Assembly: GCF_035920365.1 (NCBI RefSeq)
Contig: NZ_CP109150.1
Span: forward strand, 1,302,001 to 1,366,000
DNA length: 64,000 nucleotides
Direction: 5' to 3'
From: Micromonospora sp. NBC_01740
GTDB taxonomy: Bacteria; Actinomycetota; Actinomycetes; Mycobacteriales; Micromonosporaceae
Shown piece by piece: positions 51,938 through 60,437 of this stretch. The first letter of the stretch is position 1; each line of letters begins with the position of its first letter. Below the pieces are notes generated by a model that saw only the letters and a list, made by a program, of their open reading frames with translations, did no database searches and was not told where the DNA came from. A program made the position numbers and the translations under genes.

Positions 51938-52147
51938 CGACCGTCACCGGCGGCGTCGACGGCGACCGTCCGGCCCACCCGGGGCCACTCCCGCTACCGG
52001 TGAACGGAGTGAGCTGCGTCACTCGGCGCAGCCACCGTGCCGTTCGGCGCAGCCGCCGACCGGCGTCGATCTCGCCCTTCCGTGGCGGGGAGCGCGCTTT
52101 CTACCGTGCGCGAAACTCCCCACGCCTGTGAAGGTGGTGATCCACGA

Positions 52148-52519
52148 ATGTCCACGGACACACCCGCGTCCACGCCGTCGACCTCGGCGGCGGACCGGTA
52201 CCTGGCCGTGCAGCGGTCGGACGAGTTCGCCGGGTTGCGGCGCACGCTGCGCGGCTTCATCTTCCCGATGACCGTCGCGTTCTTCCTGTGGTACGCGCTC
52301 TACGTCATCCTGTCCGCGTACGCGCGGGACTTCATGGGCACGAAGCTCTTCGGCAGCAACATCAACATCGCCCTCGTCTTCGGCCTGCTCCAGTTCGTCT
52401 CGACCTTCCTCATCGCCTGGCTCTACTCGCGGTTCGCCGACCGGAAGATCGACCCGGTCGCCGACCGGATCCGCGCCGAGATCGGGGAGGTGGGCAATGA
52501 ACACGGTCCTCGCGGCTGA
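52148..52519 (+). CDS. DUF485 small membrane subunit
   Basis: The protein has 123 residues from ATG 52148 (AAGGTGGTG upstream). After a Ser/Thr-rich start come SDEFAGLRRTLRGFIFPMTVAFFLWYALYVILSAYA and a second helix (IALVFGLLQFVSTFLIAWLYSRFA), the exact DUF485 layout with the conserved arginine-rich cytosolic motif. It overlaps the next symporter gene by 23 bases. It is the second such subunit in the window. Confidence 0.92.
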   Translation: MSTDTPASTPSTSAADRYLAVQRSDEFAGLRRTLRGFIFPMTVAFFLWYALYVILSAYARDFMGTKLFGSNINIALVFGLLQFVSTFLIAWLYSRFADRKIDPVADRIRAEIGEVGNEHGPRG

Positions 52520-54170
52520 GGCGGGCAGCACCACCGCCCGCAACCTCACCATCACGCTCTTCCTGGTCTTCGTTGCGGTGACCCTGGCCATCACCATCTG
52601 GGCCAGCCGGCAGACCAAGACCGCCACCGACTTCTACGCCGGTGGCCGGTCCTTCTCCGGTTTCCAGAACGGCATGGCCATCGGTGGCGACTACATGTCG
52701 GCCGCCTCGTTCCTGGGCATCGCCGGCATGATCGCCCTCTACGGCTACGACGGCTTCCTCTACTCCATCGGCTTCCTGGTCGCCTGGCTGGTGGCGCTGC
52801 TGCTGGTCGCGGAGCTGCTGCGCAACTCCGGCCGGTACACGATGGCCGACGTGCTGGCCTTCCGGATGCGCCAGCGCCCGGTGCGGACCGCCGCGGCCGT
52901 CTCCACCATCACGGTGTCGATCTTCTACCTGCTGGCGCAGATGGTCGGCGCGGGCGCGCTGGTCGCCCTGCTGCTCGGCATCAAGCCGGGTACGACGTTC
53001 CTCGGCATGGACGCCGACACCGCCAAGGTCGCCACCATCATCATGGTCGGCGCGCTCATGATCGTCTACGTCACGGTGGGCGGCATGAAGGGCACCACCT
53101 ACGTGCAGATCGTCAAGGCGTTCCTGCTGATGGGCGGCGCGACGATCATGACGGTGCTGGTGCTGGCGAAGTACAACTTCAACCTGTCGGAGCTGCTCGG
53201 CGCCGCCGCGGCCTCCTCCGGCAAGGGCGACGCGCTCCTCGGACCGGGGTTGCGCTACGGGGTCGAGGTGGCCGGCGACGCGACGCAGACCTTCTACAAC
53301 AAGATGGACCTGCTGTCGCTCGGCATCGCGCTGGTGCTCGGCACCGCCGGCCTGCCGCACATCCTGATCCGCTTCTACACCGTGCCGACGGCGAAGACGG
53401 CCCGCAAGAGCGTGCTCTGGGCGATCGGCATCATCGGCACCTTCTACCTGCTCACCCTGGCCCTCGGCTTCGGCGCGGCGGCGCTGGTCGGCAGCGAGGC
53501 GATCACCGCGCAGGACAAGGCCGGCAACACGGCCGCGCCGCAGCTCGCCGAGGCGCTCGGCATCGAATTCCTCGGCGGCGATCTCGGCGGGGCGACCCTG
53601 CTCGCGGTCATCGCGGCGGTCGCCTTCGCCACGATCCTGGCCGTGGTCGCCGGCCTGACGCTGGCCTCCTCGTCCAGCCTGGCGCACGACTTCTACGCCA
53701 ACGTGATCAAGGACGGTAAGGCGTCCGAGCGCCAAGAGGTCAGGGTCGCCCGGGTCTCCGCCCTGGTGATCGGCGCGATCTCGATCGTGCTGTCGATCTA
53801 CGCGCAGAACCTGAACGTGGCCTTCCTGGTGGCGTTGGCGTTCGCGGTGGCCGCCTCCGGCAACCTGCCGGCGATCCTCTACAGCCTGTTCTGGCGGCGG
53901 TTCAACACCTCGGGCGCGGTGTGGGCCATCTACGGCGGCCTGCTCTCCGCCGTACTGCTGGTGTTCTTCTCGCCGGTGGTCTCCGGAGCGGCCACCTCGA
54001 TGTTCCCCGAGCACGACTGGCAGTGGTTCCCGCTGTCCAACCCGGGCATCCTGTCCATCCCGTTCGGTTTCCTGTGCGGGTGGATCGGCACCGTGATCTC
54101 CAAGGAGCACGACGAGGCGAAGTACGCGGAGCTGGAGGTGCGTTCCGTCACCGGCGCCGGCGCCCACTGA
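52497..54170 (+). CDS. actP: Cation/acetate symporter (ActP family)
   Basis: The protein has 557 residues from ATG 52497. Thirteen membrane segments, DFYAGGRSFSGFQNGMAIGGDYMSAASFLGIAGM and GTAGLPHILIRFYTVPTAKTARKS, are diagnostic for the acetate/carboxylate branch of the SSS family. It lacks the long insert found in the symporter at 45987. It imports acetate or related carboxylates with sodium. Overlap with the DUF485 gene shows co-translation. Confidence 0.94.
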   Translation: MNTVLAAEAGSTTARNLTITLFLVFVAVTLAITIWASRQTKTATDFYAGGRSFSGFQNGMAIGGDYMSAASFLGIAGMIALYGYDGFLYSIGFLVAWLVALLLVAELLRNSGRYTMADVLAFRMRQRPVRTAAAVSTITVSIFYLLAQMVGAGALVALLLGIKPGTTFLGMDADTAKVATIIMVGALMIVYVTVGGMKGTTYVQIVKAFLLMGGATIMTVLVLAKYNFNLSELLGAAAASSGKGDALLGPGLRYGVEVAGDATQTFYNKMDLLSLGIALVLGTAGLPHILIRFYTVPTAKTARKSVLWAIGIIGTFYLLTLALGFGAAALVGSEAITAQDKAGNTAAPQLAEALGIEFLGGDLGGATLLAVIAAVAFATILAVVAGLTLASSSSLAHDFYANVIKDGKASERQEVRVARVSALVIGAISIVLSIYAQNLNVAFLVALAFAVAASGNLPAILYSLFWRRFNTSGAVWAIYGGLLSAVLLVFFSPVVSGAATSMFPEHDWQWFPLSNPGILSIPFGFLCGWIGTVISKEHDEAKYAELEVRSVTGAGAH

Positions 54171-54194
54171 CGGGCCTCCCACAGGTACGGGGCA

Positions 54195-54228
54195 GGGTCC
54201 CTCGTCGTCGCCGGGCGACGAGGGACCC
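54195..54228 (+). terminator. Hairpin terminator after actP
   Basis: GGGTCCCTCGTCG (54195-54207) pairs perfectly with CGACGAGGGACCC (54216-54228), eight-base loop, followed by TTCCTT. It starts 24 bases after the stop. Confidence 0.85.
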
Positions 54229-54273
54229 TTCCTTGCGTCAGGGCGACTCGGGACAGTGGGTAGGCTGACCGGC

Positions 54274-55251
54274 ATGAACGCTGTTGCCCGCTTCGGACCC
54301 GGTCACCGCATCCTCGTCACGGGCGGCGCCGGCTTCGTACCGTCGCACCTGGTGGACTCCCTGATCGCTCGCGGCTGCACCGTGGTCGCGCTCGACAACT
54401 TCATCACCGGGTCGAAGGAGAACGTCGCCCACCTGCTGGACGAGCCGAACTTCACCCTGGTCGAGGCCGACATCTCCGACGGCCTGCCGACCCACCACCC
54501 GGCGATGGCCGAGCGGTTCGACGCCATCCTGCACATGGCCTCGCCGGCGAGCCCGACCGACTTCGAGAAGCTGCCGGTGGAGATCCTCCGCGTCGGCTCG
54601 GTGGCCACCCTGCACCTGCTGGAGCGCGCGGTCGCCGACGGCGCCCGCTTCCTGATGGCCTCCACCTCCGAGGCGTACGGGGACCCGAAGGAGCACCCGC
54701 AGCCCGAGTCGTACTGGGGCAACGTCAACCCGATCGGCATCCGCGCCGTCTACGACGAGGCGAAGCGCTTCTCCGAGGCGGCCACCATGGCCTACCACCG
54801 GAGCCGGGGGCTCGACACGGCCATCGTCCGGATCTTCAACACGTACGGCCCGCGGATGCGCCCGGACGACGGCCGGGCCATCCCGACCTTCATCTCGCAG
54901 GCGCTGCGCGGCGAGCCGATCACCGTGCACGGCACCGGCAACCAGACCCGTTCGATCTGCTACGTGTCCGACCTGGTGCACGGCATCCTGCTGCTCCTCG
55001 ACTCCCGCGAGACGGGGCCGATCAACTGCGGCACCGAGCACGAGATGAGCATGCGGCAGCTGGCTGAGACGATCGTGGCGCTCACCGGGAGCAGCTCCGA
55101 GGTGACCTACATCACCCGCAGCGCCGACGACCCGGAGATGCGCCGCCCGGACCTGACCCTCGCCCGGGAGCTGCTCGGATACGAGCCGACCGTGGCGCCC
55201 GAGGACGGCCTCCGCCGCACGATCGAGTACTTCCGCGAGCGGATGGTCTAG
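54274..55251 (+). CDS. NAD-dependent UDP-glucuronate decarboxylase/epimerase (UXS-like)
   Basis: The protein has 325 residues from ATG 54274. Extended SDR: ILVTGGAGFVPSHL (variant of GxxGxxG with Val-Pro), STSEAYGDPKEHPQPESYWGNVNPIGIRAVYDEAKRF with the catalytic Y-x3-K, and FNTYGPRMRPDDGR as in UDP-xylose synthases. It makes a UDP-pentose from UDP-glucuronate, or a related epimerised sugar, for an envelope polymer. It precedes three LCP genes. Confidence 0.9.
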   Translation: MNAVARFGPGHRILVTGGAGFVPSHLVDSLIARGCTVVALDNFITGSKENVAHLLDEPNFTLVEADISDGLPTHHPAMAERFDAILHMASPASPTDFEKLPVEILRVGSVATLHLLERAVADGARFLMASTSEAYGDPKEHPQPESYWGNVNPIGIRAVYDEAKRFSEAATMAYHRSRGLDTAIVRIFNTYGPRMRPDDGRAIPTFISQALRGEPITVHGTGNQTRSICYVSDLVHGILLLLDSRETGPINCGTEHEMSMRQLAETIVALTGSSSEVTYITRSADDPEMRRPDLTLARELLGYEPTVAPEDGLRRTIEYFRERMV

Positions 55252-55326
55252 CGAACGCCCGCCGCCGGCGCACACGTCGGCGGCGCCACAGGGCGACAGT
55301 GGCTACGCGTACGTACCCTGAGTTAC

Positions 55327-56565
55327 ATGTCAGCGACCATGCCCGCCGGAGTTCCACTCCCGCACCTGCACCGCAGCGCCGGGCGCGCCTCGGTGCCCGG
55401 CCCCGGCCGGGACGCCGGACGCGCCCGGCCGGCCGAGGCCCACTGGTCCCCGGCAGCGGACGAGCCACGGGCCGGCGGCCCGGGCGGTCCCGCGGGTCCG
55501 GGCGGACCGGCCGGGCCAGGCGGACCGACCGGACCGGACCGGCCGGGCCGGGGCGGCGTCCGCCCCCGCTGGGGCCGGATCGCCCTGGTGGCCGGCGTGG
55601 CCGTGCTGGTGCTCGCGCTGCTCGGCGGGGTGGGCGCCTGGTTCTACGCCCGCGGCCTCGACGACGACCTGGCCCGCACCGACCCGTTCTCGGAGATCAC
55701 GGGGGGCCGCCCGGCCAAGGCGGTGGACGGCGCCCTGAACATCCTGCTGGTGGGCAGCGACTCCCGGGACCCGGACGCCCCGGTGGACAAGTCCAGCAAG
55801 TGGCGGGCCGACACGATCATCGTGATGCACATCCCGTCGGACCACCAGAAGGCCTACCTGGTCTCCATCCCCCGTGACCTCTACGTGCCGATCCCGGAGG
55901 GCGCCAACGCCGACTGCGGCAGCGGGCAGCGGGGGAAGATCAACGCCGCCTTCGCCTTCGGCGGGCTGCCGCTGGCCGTCCGGACGGTGGAGTGCTTCAC
56001 CGACGTCCGGCTCGACCACGTGATGGCGATCGACTTCGCCGGCTTCAAGCAGGTCACCGACGCCCTCGGCGGCGTCGACCTGAAGGTCGAGCGGACCGTC
56101 ACCTCGATCCACAAGCCGTACCGGACGTTCACCAAGGGCACCAACCACATGGACGGCGCCGAGGCGCTGGACTGGATCCGGCAGCGCAAGCAGTTCCCGG
56201 ACGGCGACTTCGCCCGGATGCGGCACCAGCAGGAGTTCCTCCGCGCCCTGATGGACAAGGCGGCGAGCACGGGCACGCTGACCAATCCGAAGAAGCTGAA
56301 CGACTTCCTCAAGTCGGTCACCGCCGCGGTCACCGTCGACCAGAGCTTCTCGCTTGTCGACATGGGGGTCCAGTTCCGCAACCTGCGCGGCGAGAACCTC
56401 ACCTTCGTGACCAGCCCGCACGTCGGCAGCCAGACCATCGACGGTGAGTCGGTGGTGGTGTCGGACAAGGAGAAGGCGCTGACCATGTACAAGGCGATGT
56501 CGGCCGACACCATGACGGCCTGGGTCGAGGCCAACCAGAAGAAGAAGGACGGCACCGGAAACTGA
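55327..56565 (+). CDS. LytR-CpsA-Psr (LCP) family glycopolymer transferase 1
   Basis: The protein has 412 residues from ATG 55327. A 75-residue cytosolic N-terminus contains a collagen-like run of Gly-x-x units (GGPGGPAGPGGPAGPGG), then one helix (GRIALVAGVAVLVLALLGGVGAWFY). The LCP domain has LVGSDSRDP, RADTIIVMHIPSDHQKAYLVS, IPRDLYVPIPEG and RQRKQFPDGDFARMRHQQ (conserved arginines and aspartates that bind the pyrophosphate-lipid). It attaches lipid-linked glycans to peptidoglycan outside the membrane. Confidence 0.93.
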   Translation: MSATMPAGVPLPHLHRSAGRASVPGPGRDAGRARPAEAHWSPAADEPRAGGPGGPAGPGGPAGPGGPTGPDRPGRGGVRPRWGRIALVAGVAVLVLALLGGVGAWFYARGLDDDLARTDPFSEITGGRPAKAVDGALNILLVGSDSRDPDAPVDKSSKWRADTIIVMHIPSDHQKAYLVSIPRDLYVPIPEGANADCGSGQRGKINAAFAFGGLPLAVRTVECFTDVRLDHVMAIDFAGFKQVTDALGGVDLKVERTVTSIHKPYRTFTKGTNHMDGAEALDWIRQRKQFPDGDFARMRHQQEFLRALMDKAASTGTLTNPKKLNDFLKSVTAAVTVDQSFSLVDMGVQFRNLRGENLTFVTSPHVGSQTIDGESVVVSDKEKALTMYKAMSADTMTAWVEANQKKKDGTGN

Positions 56566-56576
56566 CCAGCTCCGCC

Positions 56577-56628
56577 GGCCGGCCCTCCCGTGATCGACCA
56601 GAGTCATCACGATTTCGGAGGGCCGGCC
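56577..56628 (+). terminator. Long hairpin after LCP1
   Basis: GGCCGGCCCTCC (56577-56588) pairs with GGAGGGCCGGCC (56617-56628). Inside, CGTGAT (56589-56594) pairs with ATCACG (56606-56611), leaving a five-base bulge. It separates LCP1 from LCP2. Confidence 0.75.
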
Positions 56629-56799
56629 GAGCGCTTCCTGTGAGCCAACCGCCGACCAGCCGTATCGATCTGTCCGTTCGGTCAGTTTTCCTGCATGACG
56701 GCCGTACGAACGGCATTTGACGGTCGGACGACCTCGCCAGGACGGGAAAGCGTCCGTAAAGTGATCCCGCCCCCCTGACAAACGCGAGCTGGAGCACGC

Positions 56800-58014
56800 A
56801 TGCCGGTTCAGACCAGCCGTCGCCCTCCGGCGCTGGAGTCCCCCCGTGGCCCGGTCCGGGCCTCCACGAGCATCCCGAAGCAGCCCGTCAAGGGCGGCAA
56901 GCCCGGTGGCGGGTCCGCGAAGAAGCGGTCGCGCCGCAAGGACCCGCTCTGGGCCCGACTCACGCTGATCTTCGGCGCCGTGCTGATGGTCGCCAGCGGT
57001 GCGGCCATCGTCGGCAGCAAGGCGCTGATCAGCAGCGCCACCGGCAACATCGCCCAGCGCAACCTCCTCGGCGACGCGGGCAAGACCGACGCCGAGGGTG
57101 GCGCCAGCCTGGACGGCCCGATCGACATGCTGCTGCTCGGTGTGGACGCCCGGGAGCGGTGGGCCGCCGACGACGTGCGGGCGGACAGCATCATCGTGCT
57201 GCACATCCCGGCGACGCACGACCAGGCGTACCTGATCTCGATCCCCCGGGACACCGAGGCCCATATCCCGGCCTTCAAGCAGAGCGGCTACAAGGGCGGC
57301 ACCGACAAGATCAACGCGGCGTTCCAGGCCGGCGCCCGCAACGGCGGCGGCTGGGAGGGCGGCGCCCAGCTGATGGCGCAGACGATCAAGAAGATGACCG
57401 GGATCAGCTTCGACGGCGCGGCCATCATCAACTTCGGCGGATTCAAGAACGTCATCGAGGCCCTCGGCACGGTGCGCATCTGCGTCAAGCAGGAGGTCGA
57501 GTCGATCCACATGTCATACGTGGACGGCAAGCCGATGTGGAACGCGGACGCGAAGAAGACCGGCAAGCAGCGGACGCCCGTGGTGCACAAGAAGGGCTGC
57601 CGTGAGATGGAGGGCTGGGCGGCGCTGGACTACTCCCGGCAGCGCAAGAGCCTCAAGAACGGCGACTACGACCGGCAGCAGAACCAGCAGCAGCTGATCA
57701 AGGCGATGGCGAAGAAGGCCACCCAGGACGGGACGCTGACCAACCCGATCAAGCTGAACAAGCTGATCGACGCGGCCGGCAAGGCATTCATCCTCGACAC
57801 CGCCGGCGTGCCGGTCCCCGATTTCGTCTTCACCATGCGCGGGGTGACCGGCAACGACCTCGTGATGCTGAAGACGAACGGCGGCACCTTCCACAGCGAC
57901 GGCAGCCGCGAGACGCTCAGCGCCCAGACGATGGACATGTTCCGCGCGGTGAAACAGGACAAGCTGGCCGAATTCGTCTTCGCCAACCCCGAGGTCGTCT
58001 CCAGCCGCGAGTAG
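56800..58014 (+). CDS. LCP family glycopolymer transferase 2
   Basis: The protein has 404 residues from ATG 56800 and has its own upstream gap (56629-56799). The lysine/arginine-rich cytosolic start (KQPVKGGKPGGGSAKKRSRRKDP) and one helix (LTLIFGAVLMVASGAAIVGS) precede the LCP core: LLLGVDARERWAADDVRADSI, ISIPRDTEAHIPAF, NAAFQAGARNGGGWEGGAQ and DYSRQRKSLKNGDYDRQQNQQQ. It differs enough from LCP1 in its loops (KQSGYKGGTDKI) to suggest a different acceptor or glycan. Confidence 0.92.
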   Translation: MPVQTSRRPPALESPRGPVRASTSIPKQPVKGGKPGGGSAKKRSRRKDPLWARLTLIFGAVLMVASGAAIVGSKALISSATGNIAQRNLLGDAGKTDAEGGASLDGPIDMLLLGVDARERWAADDVRADSIIVLHIPATHDQAYLISIPRDTEAHIPAFKQSGYKGGTDKINAAFQAGARNGGGWEGGAQLMAQTIKKMTGISFDGAAIINFGGFKNVIEALGTVRICVKQEVESIHMSYVDGKPMWNADAKKTGKQRTPVVHKKGCREMEGWAALDYSRQRKSLKNGDYDRQQNQQQLIKAMAKKATQDGTLTNPIKLNKLIDAAGKAFILDTAGVPVPDFVFTMRGVTGNDLVMLKTNGGTFHSDGSRETLSAQTMDMFRAVKQDKLAEFVFANPEVVSSRE

Positions 58015-58234
58015 CGCCGGCCGGGGCGGCCCGCCGGGCGATGTCGGCGAAGCGGCCCGGACGCCGTGGTCGACTCGTAACCTGACGTGAGAGGGATTCA
58101 CGTACGGGTCGCGGGGAGGCGTCACGTCCAGATCGACGGGCGACGGTCGGGGCCGGGCCGGGACCGACACCCGGCCCGCCCGGCCGCCCCGCGTCCGCTG
58201 GCCCCGGCTGCTACTCGGCCTGGGCCTGGCCCTG

Positions 58235-59173
58235 GTGCTGCTGGCCGGGCTCGCCGTGGTGGGCCTGGAGGTGCTGAGCGACCGGTACGAGGGCAGCGTC
58301 GTCCGGGAGCAACTGCTCGACCCCACCGCCCGCCAGAAGCGCACCGACCCCGACGGGCCGCTGAACTACCTGCTGGTGGGAACCGACCGCTGGCAGAGCG
58401 GCAGCGCGGCGGACCGACGCTCGGACACCATCCTCATCGTGCACGTCCCCGCCGGCGGGCGCGAGGCGTACCTGGTCTCCGTCCCCCGGGACCTGCTCGT
58501 GGCCATCCCCGCCGGCAACGGCTACGGCGGCGGCCAGGACAAGATCAATGCGGCGTACGAGCACGGCGGCGGCGGCCAGCCGGGCACCCGCCTGCTCTCG
58601 GCCACCCTGTCCCGGTTGACCGGCATCCGCTTCGACGGCGCGGCCCTGATCGACTTCTCCGGCTTCCGCAAGGTCATCGACCTGCTCGGCGGCGTACGCA
58701 TGTGCGTGGACACCGAGGTCCGCTCGATCCACACCGACCGCGTCTTCGCGCCCGGCTGCCAGCAGATGGACGGCGGTGAGGCGCTGGACTACGTCCGCCA
58801 GCGCTACGACCTGCCGGGCGGCGACTACGACAGGCAGACCCACCAGCAGCAACTGCTCCGGGCGGTGCTGGAGCGCGCGAGCGAGACGTCGCTGCGGACC
58901 AACCCGGTCAAGCTGGACCAGGTGATCCGCGCCGTGGGCGGCTCGTTGACCGTGGACACCAACGGCGTACGGCTGGAGGACCTGGTCCTCGCGCTGCGCG
59001 ACCTGCCGGCGGACGCGCTGCGCGGCGTGCAGGTCCCCTCCCACCCCCAGACCATCGACCAGGTGTCGTACGTGGTGCTCGACAACGGCGGGAACGGCCT
59101 CTTCGAGGCGGTACGCGGCACCCGCGTGCCGGACTGGGCGCGCGCCAACCCGCGGTGGGTCACCCGGCTGTGA
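58235..59173 (+). CDS. LCP family glycopolymer transferase 3 (start codon unclear)
   Basis: The canonical frame from GTG 58235 gives 312 residues, but that GTG lies in the middle of the membrane helix (RLLLGLGLALVLLAGLAVVG begins at about 58205). The frame is open upstream back to the TGA at 58088, with no ATG, GTG or TTG, although GGGGAGG at 58113-58119 looks like a ribosome binding site with VTSRSTGDGRGRAGT following. A non-standard start (GTC 58121) or a frameshift with GTG 58087 is possible. The LCP motifs are intact: NYLLVGTDRWQSG, VSVPRDLLVAIPAG and YVRQRYDLPGGDYDRQTHQQQ. It is the third LCP in a row. Confidence 0.85.
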   Translation: MLLAGLAVVGLEVLSDRYEGSVVREQLLDPTARQKRTDPDGPLNYLLVGTDRWQSGSAADRRSDTILIVHVPAGGREAYLVSVPRDLLVAIPAGNGYGGGQDKINAAYEHGGGGQPGTRLLSATLSRLTGIRFDGAALIDFSGFRKVIDLLGGVRMCVDTEVRSIHTDRVFAPGCQQMDGGEALDYVRQRYDLPGGDYDRQTHQQQLLRAVLERASETSLRTNPVKLDQVIRAVGGSLTVDTNGVRLEDLVLALRDLPADALRGVQVPSHPQTIDQVSYVVLDNGGNGLFEAVRGTRVPDWARANPRWVTRL

Positions 59174-59226
59174 CGCCCGGGGGCGGCCCGCCGCCGGCCG
59201 CCCGGGCGAGGATCTAGGCTTGGCCC

Positions 59227-59562
59227 GTGTTCGGATCCCAGGTTCCCACCGTGACCGTGACCGAGATCGCCGACGACGCGTACCTGCTCGACGTCCGGGA
59301 GGACGACGAGTGGAACGCCGGCCACGCTCCCGGCGCACACCACCTGCCGATGATGGAGCTGCCGGCCCGGATCGCCGAGGTGCCGACCGACCGCGACGTC
59401 GCCGTCATCTGCCGCTCCGGCGGGCGCTCCGCGCAGGTCGTCGCCTACCTGATGCGCAACGGGTGGGACCAGGTGCGCAACGTCGAGGGCGGGATGGGCG
59501 AGTGGGCCGCCGCCGGGCGAGGAGTGGTCCGCGAGGACGGGCAGCCGGGCCGGGTCCTCTAG
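59227..59562 (+). CDS. Rhodanese-like domain protein
   Basis: The protein has 111 residues from GTG 59227. One rhodanese domain: YLLDVREDDEWNAGHAPGAHHLPMMEL, then the active-site loop VICRSGGRSAQVV with the catalytic cysteine, and GWDQVRNVEGGMGEWAAAGR. It probably handles persulfide sulfur or acts as a sulfur carrier. It stands between the LCP genes and the phosphodiesterase gene. Confidence 0.93.
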   Translation: MFGSQVPTVTVTEIADDAYLLDVREDDEWNAGHAPGAHHLPMMELPARIAEVPTDRDVAVICRSGGRSAQVVAYLMRNGWDQVRNVEGGMGEWAAAGRGVVREDGQPGRVL

Positions 59563-59572
59563 GACGATCGGG

Positions 59573-60364
59573 ATGGACGCCCCTCTCGTCTTCGCGCACC
59601 GCGGTTCCTCCCACGACCTGCCCGAGCACACCCTCGCGGCCTACCTGCGGGCCCTCGACGAGGGCGCGGACGGGCTGGAGTGCGACGTCCGGCTGACCCG
59701 GGACGGCCACCTGGTCTGCGTGCACGACCGCCGGCTCGACCGCACCAGCAACGGCCAGGGACTGGTCAGCGCCCGTACCCTCGCGGAGCTGGAGGCGCTG
59801 GACTTCGGCTCCTGGCACCCCGGCTGCGCGCCCGCCGACGGCGACGAGGTGCTGGACGAGTCGCACACGCGGCTGCTGACCCTGGAGCGGCTGCTGGACG
59901 CGGTGCTGGCCGCGGGCAGGCCGGTGCGGCTACTGGTGGAGACCAAGCACCCCTCCCGCCACGGCGGGAACGTCGAGCGCCGGCTCGTCGCGATGCTGCG
60001 GAGATACGGCCTGGCCGAGCCGAAACCGGACGATCCGGTACGGGTCACCGTCATGTCGTTCTCGCCGCTGGCCGTACGCCGGGTCCGGGGGTTGGCCCCC
60101 GCGCTGCCCACGGTGCTGCTGCTGGATGTGCTGCCGCGCTGGGTGCGGCTGGGGCGGCTGCCGTTCGGCATCCGGATCGCCGGCCCCGGCGTCGCCCTGG
60201 TGCGTGCCCGCCCGCAGTTGGTGCCCGCCCTGCGGGCGGCGGGCAACCAGGTCTTCGTGTGGACCGTGAACGAGCCGGCGGACCTGGACCTCGTCCTGGC
60301 CGCCGGGGTGGACGGCATCATCACCGACCGGCCGGCGCACACGCTGGCCAGCCTGGGCCGCTGA
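59573..60364 (+). CDS. Glycerophosphodiester phosphodiesterase
   Basis: The protein has 263 residues from ATG 59573, ten bases after the rhodanese stop. TIM-barrel GDPD signature: FAHRGSSHDLPEHTLAAYLRALDEGADGLECDVRLTRDGHLVCVHDRRLDR with the HR...E-x-D...H catalytic set, and VFVWTVNEPADLDLVLAAGVDGIITDRPA at the end. It hydrolyses glycerophosphodiesters to glycerol-3-phosphate and an alcohol. No signal peptide, so it is cytosolic. Confidence 0.95.
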   Translation: MDAPLVFAHRGSSHDLPEHTLAAYLRALDEGADGLECDVRLTRDGHLVCVHDRRLDRTSNGQGLVSARTLAELEALDFGSWHPGCAPADGDEVLDESHTRLLTLERLLDAVLAAGRPVRLLVETKHPSRHGGNVERRLVAMLRRYGLAEPKPDDPVRVTVMSFSPLAVRRVRGLAPALPTVLLLDVLPRWVRLGRLPFGIRIAGPGVALVRARPQLVPALRAAGNQVFVWTVNEPADLDLVLAAGVDGIITDRPAHTLASLGR

Positions 60365-60437
60365 CCGGGGTGGCAGCGCGCGGAGGCCCGGTCGGGCAGG
60401 GGTGTCCCCGGACTGGCCGGCGGGGCACACTCGGAGG

